Shown here piece after piece: positions 57,716 through 64,000 of a stretch of 64,000 bases of DNA. The notes below the pieces were generated by a model. That model saw only the letters and a program-made list of their open reading frames with translations, was not told where the DNA came from and searched no databases. Position 1 is the stretch's first letter. Every line of letters starts with the position of its first letter. Both the position numbers and the translations under genes were made by a program. The stretch spans positions 563,717 to 627,716 of the forward strand of contig NZ_LMKK01000001.1 of the NCBI RefSeq assembly GCF_001421485.1. The letters run 5' to 3'. Source of the stretch: Agreia sp. Leaf210 (GTDB lineage Bacteria > Actinomycetota > Actinomycetes > Actinomycetales > Microbacteriaceae).

Positions 57716-59173
57716 TCACTGATTCGACAGGTTGTTTCCGCAACGATAGGCGGCGGCGGTGATGGTGTCGAGAGCCTGCTTCGAACTGTCCGAGACATTA
57801 TCGAGGGCGAAGAAAGCGAAGGTGAGCACGGAGCCGTCGGCGGCATTGATGATGCCGGACAGGGTGTAGCCCGTGTCGATCCAGCCGGTCTTCGCGATCA
57901 CGTGGCCCGCGGCATCCGAATTCGAGCCGGTGAATCGGCCGCCGAGCGTGCCGCTCTCACCCGCCACAGGCAGGCCGTCGGCGATGATGCCGAGGTTGCC
58001 TTCGCGCGCAGCGATCTTGGCGAACAGCGCGGTGAGGAAGTTCGGGGAGACACCGTTGTCGTCAGACAGGCCGGACCCGTCGACGATCACGAGCCCCGCC
58101 GTATCGAGACCGTAACTCGCGAGGGCCGACGGGGTGGATGCGCCCAGCGCCGAGAACGTGTTGCCCGAGCCCTGCGCGATCGCGGTGAGGCGCGCCAACA
58201 TCTCGGCCTCGGTGTTGTCGGAGCGGAGGAGGGCGTCTTGCACCATGGTCGACACCGGCGCCGACTGCACCTGACCGAGCGTCGCCGCGCCCGCCGGAGC
58301 CACGCCCTGACTGATCGGCGCACCCGTCGCACCCAACGCACTCGCGAATGCCGCGCCCGCCCGACCGATCGGGTCTTCGCTGCGAGCCGATTGACTGCTC
58401 GACGGGTCGGCGCGGTCGCCATCGACCTGCAGTGCGGTCACCTCGCTCGACCAGCCGTCGAACAACTCCTTGCGGTTCCACGAGGGCTGCCACGCATCTC
58501 CGGCGAACGCCGACGAGTCGAGAACGATCGACGTGACGGGGACTCCCCCGAGAGACGAGTTCACCTGCGCGGCCAGGTCGAGCATGCTGGCGGCGCCGGG
58601 ATAGATGTTGGAGGAGCCGCTGGCCAGGGTGATGTCTCCCCCGCCCACCAGCACGACCTGGCCAGGCTGAGCACCGGCGACGACCGTTGTGGTCGCCCGG
58701 TAGTCGGGGCCGAGTACGGCAAGCGCTGCGGCGCTCGTGAGGACCTTCATCACGCTCGCCGTTCGGGAGAAGGTGGCGCCGCCATGGTCGTAGAGGATCT
58801 CGCCGGTCGTGGCGTTGCGTACGCTGCCGGAGAAGGTGCCGAGACGCGAGTCGGATGCGGCCTCGGCGATGGAGCAGGTGCGCACAGGCTGAGCCGGGGG
58901 AACAGCGGCGGGAACGGCGCGCGCCGCAGGGGTCGGCGTGGGAGTCGGGGTCGGCGTCGGCGATGCGCTCGCCGTCGACAGCGTCGAGACGCGGGCGACG
59001 ACATCCGAGTCCGGCGTGCCGACGGCGGCCCCGGCCACGAGTCCCCCGCCACCGAGAACGATCAGTGCGGCGGCCGCGGCAGTCGCGGCGAAAACACGCG
59101 GATGCGCTCGGGCGCGTCGTACGAGCCCGCTGAGCGTCGCGGGCCGCGGCTTCGGTGCAGGCGTCTCGGACAT
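57716..59173 (-). CDS. dacB: D-alanyl-D-alanine carboxypeptidase/endopeptidase, PBP4 (DacB) type
   Basis: A 485-residue class-C penicillin-binding protein. Cytoplasmic Pro/Arg-rich start, one membrane anchor (about 28-52), a (TP)n linker at 72-82, then the peptidase with SxxK at S140-V-M-K143 (TASVMKVLTSAAALA), SGLSDDNGVSP as the SxN motif and AKTGWIDTGYT as KTG. Trims or cleaves peptidoglycan peptides outside the membrane. ATG 59171-59173 is set by TAGCAT exactly six bases upstream. Confidence 0.92.
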   Translation of the reverse strand: MSETPAPKPRPATLSGLVRRARAHPRVFAATAAAAALIVLGGGGLVAGAAVGTPDSDVVARVSTLSTASASPTPTPTPTPTPAARAVPAAVPPAQPVRTCSIAEAASDSRLGTFSGSVRNATTGEILYDHGGATFSRTASVMKVLTSAAALAVLGPDYRATTTVVAGAQPGQVVLVGGGDITLASGSSNIYPGAASMLDLAAQVNSSLGGVPVTSIVLDSSAFAGDAWQPSWNRKELFDGWSSEVTALQVDGDRADPSSSQSARSEDPIGRAGAAFASALGATGAPISQGVAPAGAATLGQVQSAPVSTMVQDALLRSDNTEAEMLARLTAIAQGSGNTFSALGASTPSALASYGLDTAGLVIVDGSGLSDDNGVSPNFLTALFAKIAAREGNLGIIADGLPVAGESGTLGGRFTGSNSDAAGHVIAKTGWIDTGYTLSGIINAADGSVLTFAFFALDNVSDSSKQALDTITAAAYRCGNNLSNQ

Positions 59174-59179
59174 CGCTCC

Positions 59180-59185
59180 ATGCTA
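59180..59185 (-). promoter_or_regulatory. -10 box TAGCAT, leaderless-type, for dacB
   Basis: Minus-strand TAGCAT, six bases, then ATG; the GGAG within the gap is too close to serve as ribosome-binding site. Confidence 0.55.
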
Positions 59186-59216
59186 ACCCGGCCCGCGAAA
59201 GCCTCGTCGGTGGGTC

Positions 59217-60203
59217 TTATTCGCCGGGGTAGACGACACCGACCTGGCGCCGGGCCTCGTCGAGCACGGCCATGACCGCGACGCTCTCGTCGACGGGAAG
59301 GAGGTCGCTCTCGCCGCGGCCGTCTCGGACGACGCGTTCGAGCTCCCACGCCTGGTACTGCATGCCGCGGGAGACCACGTCTTCTTCGTAGCGCTCGAGC
59401 ACCTCTCCGCTCGTGCCCGCGTAGACGGTGAAGCTCGTCTGGGTGTACCAGACGGAGTCGATCTCGATGCGTGCCTCGGTGCCCACGATGGTGGCGGTGT
59501 TCGCGCCCTGCGTGTCGAGCGCGGTGTGCAGAACCGAGATCGCGCCGCCATCGTGCTCGAGAATCAGCGCGACCTGTCGGTCGACCCCCGTCGCCGTCTT
59601 GTCACCCTTCGCTGTCACCGAGGTCGGTGCGCCGAACAGATCGACCGCGAACGACACGGGGTAGACGCCGAGGTCGAGCAGAGCTCCCCCGCCGAGCTCG
59701 GGATTGTTGATGCGGTGCTGCGGATCGGACGGCAGCAACTGGTCGTGGTCGGCGATGAGCGTGCGCACCTCGCCGAGCGTTCCGGCAGCGATGATCTCGC
59801 GGATACGCACCATCGCCGGCAGAAACCGGGTCCACATCGCCTCGAGCACGACGACGCCCGCGTTGCGCGCCGCCTCTCTGACCTGGGCCGCTTCGTCGGC
59901 GTTCAGCGTGAAGGGCTTCTCGATCAGCACGTGCTTTCCGGCGGCGATGGCGAGGAGAGCGTTCTCGGCGTGCATTGGATGCGGCGTGGCCACGTAGATC
60001 GCATCCACGTCGGGGTCGGCGACCAGAGCCTCGTACGACGGATGCCGGGCTGCGATGTCGAAGCGGGCACCGAACACGTCTGCCGACGCCTGGCTGCGAG
60101 AACCGACGGCGGCGATGTCTATGCCCGTGGCCCGCAGGTCGGTGACGAACATCTCGGCGATCCCGCCGGTGCCGAGGATGCCCCAGCGCAATGGAGTGGA
60201 CAC
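59217..60203 (-). CDS. Gfo/Idh/MocA family oxidoreductase
   Basis: A 328-residue NAD(P)-dependent dehydrogenase: Rossmann RWGILGTGGIAEMFV, AVGSRSQASADVF, IYVATPHPMHAENALLAIAA, the catalytic-loop HVLIEKPFTLNADEA (EKP), and GGGALLDLGVYPVSF (metal/substrate-side Asp). Substrate unknown; family acts on sugars, inositols or dihydrodiols. GTG 60201-60203 has AAGGAG six bases upstream. Transcription start unclear; a terminator hairpin (60236-60262) separates it from tRNA-Thr. Confidence 0.88.
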   Translation of the reverse strand: MSTPLRWGILGTGGIAEMFVTDLRATGIDIAAVGSRSQASADVFGARFDIAARHPSYEALVADPDVDAIYVATPHPMHAENALLAIAAGKHVLIEKPFTLNADEAAQVREAARNAGVVVLEAMWTRFLPAMVRIREIIAAGTLGEVRTLIADHDQLLPSDPQHRINNPELGGGALLDLGVYPVSFAVDLFGAPTSVTAKGDKTATGVDRQVALILEHDGGAISVLHTALDTQGANTATIVGTEARIEIDSVWYTQTSFTVYAGTSGEVLERYEEDVVSRGMQYQAWELERVVRDGRGESDLLPVDESVAVMAVLDEARRQVGVVYPGE

Positions 60204-60235
60204 GATTCTCCTTCGAAGTCGGACACCCAACGAAA

Positions 60236-60262
60236 GAAAGCCCGGATCATCCGGGCTTTCTC
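60236..60262. terminator. Bidirectional terminator hairpin between tRNA-Thr and Gfo/Idh gene
   Basis: GAAAGCCCGGAT (60236-60247) pairs perfectly with ATCCGGGCTTTC (60249-60260), with a T-rich tail on the minus strand (CTTTCTTTC); it would terminate tRNA-Thr transcription. Confidence 0.85.
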
Positions 60263-60269
60263 TTGGTGG

Positions 60270-60342
60270 GGCCGCCTATCAGAATCGAACTGATGACCTA
60301 TTCATTACGAGTGAATCGCTCTACCGACTGAGCTAAGGCGGC
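60270..60342 (-). tRNA. tRNA-Thr (anticodon CGT)
   Basis: Reading the minus strand from 60342: acceptor GCCGCCT/AGGCGGC, D-arm GCTC AGTCGGTA GAGC, anticodon stem ATTCA/TGAAT with loop CTCGTAA (anticodon CGT), T-arm ATCAG TTCGATT CTGAT. All stems pair. The discriminator reads C, followed by encoded CCA at 60269-60267. No intron. Confidence 0.95.
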
Positions 60343-60416
60343 CTGGCCACCGCATTTCACCGCGAATGGCACAGCAACAAATCCTAGCCGATGTTGGCAG
60401 GCTTCGCTGACACTCT

Positions 60417-61055
60417 TCAGAGCACCTGCCTCAGCAGGGCGAACGACTCGACGAGCTTCTCGGCGAGCGACTCGTCGTCTTCTCCGTCGGCCCACAGGGT
60501 GAAGGCGTGCCGCATGGCCGCCATGGCGACCAGGGCCGTGAGCCGAGCCCGCGCTTCGAACGAACCCCCGGCATCCACCGAATCGGATGCCGCGTGCTGC
60601 TTGATCAGGCGGCGCTCGATCGCGTCGGCCAGCGCGGCTTCGAACCCGCGCATGCCCGAGATCTTCAGGACGAACAGCTCGGGGTAGTCACGCAGAACCT
60701 GGCGGCGGAGCTGATGCAGCTCTCGATCGCCGGTGCCGAGGAGGGCCATCTGCTGCATCAGCTCGAGCAGACCGTCGAATGTGTCGCGGTCGGAGTCGTG
60801 CGTGACGAAGGCCTCGATGAGCTCGGACTGCACCGCGAGGGGGTTCTCGCCCACCATCGCGGCCTCTTTCGAGGGGAAGTAGTTGAAGAAGGTGCGGGGA
60901 GAGATGTTAGCGATGCGGCTGATCTCGTCGACCGTCACCTGCTCGAGACCTCTCTCTGCCGCCAGCTCGAGCACCGTGAATTGAATGCTGCGGCTCGTGG
61001 CACGCCGCTTGCGCTCACGGAGGCCGACGCCCTCGTCTAGGACTGCAGAGCTCAT
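60417..61055 (-). CDS. TetR family transcriptional regulator
   Basis: A 212-residue regulator: N-terminal HTH about residues 14-60 (RATSRSIQFTVLELAAERGL, VTVDEISRIANISPRTFFNYFPSKEAA), then a helical ligand-binding domain. ATG 61053-61055 lies two bases after the stop of the hydrolase gene, so it is coupled to holB-hydrolase. The palindrome at 57675-57696 in front of pncA-mmpL is a candidate target because MMPL exporters are often TetR-regulated; this is inference. Confidence 0.9.
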   Translation of the reverse strand: MSSAVLDEGVGLRERKRRATSRSIQFTVLELAAERGLEQVTVDEISRIANISPRTFFNYFPSKEAAMVGENPLAVQSELIEAFVTHDSDRDTFDGLLELMQQMALLGTGDRELHQLRRQVLRDYPELFVLKISGMRGFEAALADAIERRLIKQHAASDSVDAGGSFEARARLTALVAMAAMRHAFTLWADGEDDESLAEKLVESFALLRQVL

Positions 61056-61057
61056 CG

Positions 61058-62635
61058 TCAGCTCGTGCACCGCGGATCGGAGGCGGGCACGGTTCCCTCG
61101 AGGAAGTACGCGTCGACGAGCTGCTTGACGCAGCTCGACGTGCCGTAGGCCGTGTGTCCCTCTCCGACGAACGTGATCAGCTGACCGCTCGACAGCTGGC
61201 CGGCGAGGCTCTCTGCCCACGCGTACGGCGTCGCCGGGTCGCCTGTGGTGCCGACGACCAGAATCGGCGCTGCCCCCTGTGCCGTAACGGCGTGGGGCGT
61301 GCGCGTCGTCTTGTCAGGCCAGGCGTCGCACGAGATGTCGCCGTAGCTCCACCACGGGCCGACGGTCGGGGCGGCCGCGACGAGATCGGCATTCTGCTTC
61401 TGCACGGTGGCCGGGTCGTTCGTGTAGGCGTAGTCGAGGCAGTTGATCGCCATGAAGGCCTCTGTCGAGTTGTCGGCGTACGTGCCGTCGGCGCCGCGGC
61501 CGTTGTAGCCGTCCGCGAACTGCATGGCGTAGTCGGCGTTGCCCGCGAGGACATCTGAGAACATGTCGCTCAGATAGTCCCAGTTCTGGGCGTTGTAGAG
61601 CGGGTAGATGATGGCCGTCAGCATGGTCGACGATCCCAGTTCACGCCCGTCAGATGCCCTGATCGGGCTGGCGTCGACCTGCCCGATCAGCTCGCCGATT
61701 CTCGCCATTCCGTCGTCGACGCTGCCTTCGAAGGGGCACGACGACTTCGTGAGGCAGTCGGTGAGATAGGCCTTCAACGCGTTCTCGAAGCCGACGGCCT
61801 GACCGACGCTCACGTCGAAGTTGCTCGACGTCGGGTCGAGGGCGCCGTCGAGAACGAGCCGGCCCACCTTCTGCGGGTACAGGTCGGCGTAGGTCGATCC
61901 CAGGAAGGTTCCGTACGAGTATCCGAGGTAGTTGAGCTTGCTGTCGCCGAGAGTGGCGCGCAGCAGGTCGAGATCGCGTGCCGCGCTGACCGTGTCGACG
62001 TGCCCCAGCAGATCGGCGCTGTTCTTCTCGCACGAGGTAGCGAACTGTGCCGCCGAGGCCGTGTAGGCGTCGAGCCACTCCTGGGAGCCGCGCGCGCCGG
62101 GAAGGATGTCGTAGAGGTACGCATCCATCTCTTTGTCGGTGAGGCAGCTGACCGCCGACGAGCGACCGACGCCGCGCGGGTCGAAACCGACCACGTCGTA
62201 CTGAGCCTGCAACGCATCGCTGACCGCGAAGTCGAGGCTGTCTTTGACGAAGTCGTAGCCGGAGCCTCCGGGTCCTCCCGGGTTGACGAGCAGCGAGCCG
62301 AGGCGTGCGCCCGGGCCACTGGCAGGATGCTTCACGAGCGCCAGGGAGACGTCCGACGCGGAGGGGTCCTTCCAATCGAGCGGGGCCTTCGCCTCAGCGC
62401 ACTGCAGGCCGTCGCCGCAGTCCGTCCAGGTGAGCACCTGATCGTAGAACGGGCGCAGATCTGCATCGACGTCTTCGGCCGACGGGGTCGACTCGGCCAC
62501 GGGCCTGTCGCTGCCACCGGACGAGCTGCGGTCGACGAACCACGTCGAGCAGCCGGACACGAGAACGGTGACCGCGAGAGCGGCCACGGCGAGGGAGGCG
62601 AACCGTCGCCTGCGGCGCGGAGTGGTGGCGGTCAC
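61058..62635 (-). CDS. Secreted alpha/beta hydrolase lipoprotein (TAP-like / SlpD-E type)
   Basis: A 525-residue exported hydrolase: Arg-rich n-region, lipobox VLVSGC (Cys about 29), oxyanion loop LLVNPGGPGGSGYDFV, FDPRGVGRSSAVSC, nucleophile Ser in NYLGYSYGTFLGSTYADLYP, and a C-terminal TAP-like segment ILVVGTTGDPATPYAWA (Asp) and GEGHTAYGTSSC (His). Related to Streptomyces tripeptidyl aminopeptidases. GTG 62633-62635 overlaps the holB stop (GTGA). Acts outside the membrane on peptides, by family inference. Confidence 0.9.
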   Translation of the reverse strand: MTATTPRRRRRFASLAVAALAVTVLVSGCSTWFVDRSSSGGSDRPVAESTPSAEDVDADLRPFYDQVLTWTDCGDGLQCAEAKAPLDWKDPSASDVSLALVKHPASGPGARLGSLLVNPGGPGGSGYDFVKDSLDFAVSDALQAQYDVVGFDPRGVGRSSAVSCLTDKEMDAYLYDILPGARGSQEWLDAYTASAAQFATSCEKNSADLLGHVDTVSAARDLDLLRATLGDSKLNYLGYSYGTFLGSTYADLYPQKVGRLVLDGALDPTSSNFDVSVGQAVGFENALKAYLTDCLTKSSCPFEGSVDDGMARIGELIGQVDASPIRASDGRELGSSTMLTAIIYPLYNAQNWDYLSDMFSDVLAGNADYAMQFADGYNGRGADGTYADNSTEAFMAINCLDYAYTNDPATVQKQNADLVAAAPTVGPWWSYGDISCDAWPDKTTRTPHAVTAQGAAPILVVGTTGDPATPYAWAESLAGQLSSGQLITFVGEGHTAYGTSSCVKQLVDAYFLEGTVPASDPRCTS

Positions 62636-63789
62636 GGAGTTGTCCTTCGTTGGCGGGTTGCGGTGATGAGAGCGGCCTCGAGGGCGAGGGCAGGTGCGAC
62701 GTTGGCGGCGATCCGCCGACGCGCGACGGCGAGCGCGTCGAGCACCGCAAGGGTGTCTGCGGGGTCGCTGCCTGCGGCGACCTCGTCGAGACGCTGCTGG
62801 ATGGCGGAGTTGATGGTGGGCAGCCCAGAACCCAGCTGCACGAGGAGGATGTCTCGATAGAGCGACATGAGATCGACGAGGATGCGGTCGAGCCCGTCGC
62901 GGAGACTTCGGGTGGCACGGCGCTTCTGATCGTCTTCGAGCGTCTTGATCTGCGAACGGAGCGCGGGTGGCACGGCCTGCCCAGACTCGACGCCCATGGA
63001 ACGCAGCGTGCTCTCACGCTCCTCCGCATCGCGCTCGAGAGTGATCGCCTTCGCGTCGTCGCCGGCGATCTCCATCAGGCGCGCGGCCGCGACGACGGCC
63101 TGCGGCACGTTCTGGATGCCCAGGGCGAGACTCAGCGTCTCGTCGCGACGGGCGCGCGCCTCGTCGTTCGTGGCGAGGCGGTGCGCCATGCCGATGTGGC
63201 TCTGCGCCTCTCGAGCAGCTCGCTCGGCAACCTGCGGATCGACGTTGTCGCGCCGTTCGATGAGCGCGGCGACCTCGTCGACGCGAGGCACCCGGAGGCG
63301 GACCGACCGGACACGCGAGCGGATGGTCGGGATGAGATCGGCCTCGCTGGGCGCACAGAGGATCCACACCGTGCGCTCCGGCGGTTCTTCGAGGGCCTTC
63401 AGCAGCACGTTGCTGGTGCGCTCGACCATGCGGTCGGCATCTTCGATGACCATCACCCGGTAGCGCCCGACCGACGGCGAGAACTGAGAACTCGAGACGA
63501 GTTTGCGTACCTCGTCGATCGAGATGATGACCCGCTCGGTGGTGAGCACCGCCAGGTCGGGATGGGTGCGAGCCTCGACCTGGCGCGTGGTGGCCGGGTC
63601 GCCGTCGGCTCCCTGCCTGCTGAGCAGAGCGGCCGCGAATGCATACGCCAGATTGGAACGCCCCGATCCGGGAGGACCGGTGATGAGCCAGGAGTGCGTC
63701 ATCGAATCGCCCGAGTTCGCGGGGTCTGCCGCGGCGCGGAAAATGGCGATCGCATCGTCCTGGCCGGTCAAGTCGTTCCACACGGTCAT
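62632..63789 (-). CDS. holB: DNA polymerase III subunit delta'
   Basis: A 385-residue clamp-loader AAA+ protein: TGPPGSGRSNLAYAFAAAL (Walker A-like, with Arg replacing the usual Lys), VIISIDEVRKLVSSSQFSP, VMVIEDADRMVERTSNVLLKALEEPP (delta' signature, split here: VMVIEDADRM then NVLLKALEEPP), and CAPSEADLIPTIRSR. No zinc-finger cysteines are seen. The altered Walker A fits a non-hydrolysing delta'. ATG 63787-63789 is fixed by TAGGTT six bases upstream. Lies 34 bases after tmk, a common pairing. Confidence 0.92.
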   Translation of the reverse strand: MTVWNDLTGQDDAIAIFRAAADPANSGDSMTHSWLITGPPGSGRSNLAYAFAAALLSRQGADGDPATTRQVEARTHPDLAVLTTERVIISIDEVRKLVSSSQFSPSVGRYRVMVIEDADRMVERTSNVLLKALEEPPERTVWILCAPSEADLIPTIRSRVRSVRLRVPRVDEVAALIERRDNVDPQVAERAAREAQSHIGMAHRLATNDEARARRDETLSLALGIQNVPQAVVAAARLMEIAGDDAKAITLERDAEERESTLRSMGVESGQAVPPALRSQIKTLEDDQKRRATRSLRDGLDRILVDLMSLYRDILLVQLGSGLPTINSAIQQRLDEVAAGSDPADTLAVLDALAVARRRIAANVAPALALEAALITATRQRRTTP

Positions 63790-63795
63790 AGAGAC

Positions 63796-63801
63796 AACCT
63801 A
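63796..63801 (-). promoter_or_regulatory. -10 box TAGGTT, leaderless-type, for holB
   Basis: Minus-strand TAGGTT-GTCTCT-ATG; nearly the same 15 bases precede the nucleoside ABC ATPase gene. Confidence 0.6.
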
Positions 63802-63823
63802 CCTGGAGCCGGTGACAGCGACC

Positions 63824-64000
<177 letters not shown>

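Overview
The window is a 64 kb stretch of high-GC chromosomal DNA from an actinobacterium. Gene content and order (accA3, LpdA-type quinone reductase, punA/pmmB, sdhCDAB, leaderless promoters, DUF559 nuclease, FUSC and YihY proteins, polyprenol-phosphate-mannose synthase) best fit the family Microbacteriaceae; genus-level assignment is not possible from sequence reading alone. Genes are tightly packed, with many ATGA/GTGA stop-start overlaps. I see no rRNA, CRISPR array, prophage or recognisable transposase. One tRNA (Thr, CGT) and one FMN riboswitch are present.

Layout. 0-4 kb: start of a response regulator (cut by the window edge), an rRNA/tRNA uridine methyltransferase, Maf, and the biotin-carrying acyl-CoA carboxylase subunit. 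4-24 kb: a nucleoside-salvage island holding purine nucleoside phosphorylase, phosphopentomutase/phosphomannomutase, adenosine deaminase coupled to orphan PTS IIA/IIB genes, an IclR regulator, a divergent S-adenosylhomocysteinase-like protein, nucleoside hydrolase, thymidine phosphorylase, cytidine deaminase, and an ABC importer with two tandem BMP lipoproteins. A three-gene WXG100 (type VII secretion) cassette sits inside this island at 13.1-15.3 kb. 24-26 kb: GDP-mannose synthesis and a mannosyltransferase. 26.4-29.9 kb: sdhCDAB, preceded by a DtxR/IdeR-like iron box. 30-31 kb: an AbiEi/DUF559 nuclease gene framed by two near-identical 72-bp hairpin repeats. 31-35 kb: YihY, XthA, TrpS, FUSC. 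35.3-43 kb: a sugar locus with an RbsD-type mutarotase, RbsABC-type importer with DUF2291 protein, a protein carrying the D-apionate lactonase signature, and an SDR dehydrogenase, suggesting use of a branched pentose such as apiose or apionate. 43-45 kb: GtrA flippase and polyprenol-phosphate-mannose synthase. 44.7-48.5 kb: FMN riboswitch and ribD-ribE-ribBA-ribH. 48.5-53 kb: ribokinase, MHS-type MFS transporter, a small membrane ORF, an ABC exporter. 53-57.6 kb: pncA-mmpL-gabD-like operon behind a strong palindrome. 57.7-64 kb: PBP4-type DD-peptidase, Gfo/Idh oxidoreductase, tRNA-Thr, and a tmk-holB-hydrolase-TetR series.

Functional links. Imported nucleosides (ABC/BMP system) would be deaminated (cdd, add), cleaved (deoA, pnp, nucleoside hydrolase) and the pentose phosphates re-routed by the pmmB-type mutase and, further away, ribokinase. 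GDP-mannose from the 24 kb gene can feed both the neighbouring GT4 enzyme and the polyprenol-phosphate-mannose synthase at 44 kb. Eleven genes show a TANNNT (or GATAAT) box exactly six bases before the start codon, the layout expected of leaderless transcripts, and this spacing settles several start codons.

The most interesting unexplained objects are the repeat-framed nuclease gene (29911-31030), the WXG100 cassette, the apionate-type sugar operon, and several palindromic operators (12112-12138, 26277-26295, 42997-43020, 57675-57696).
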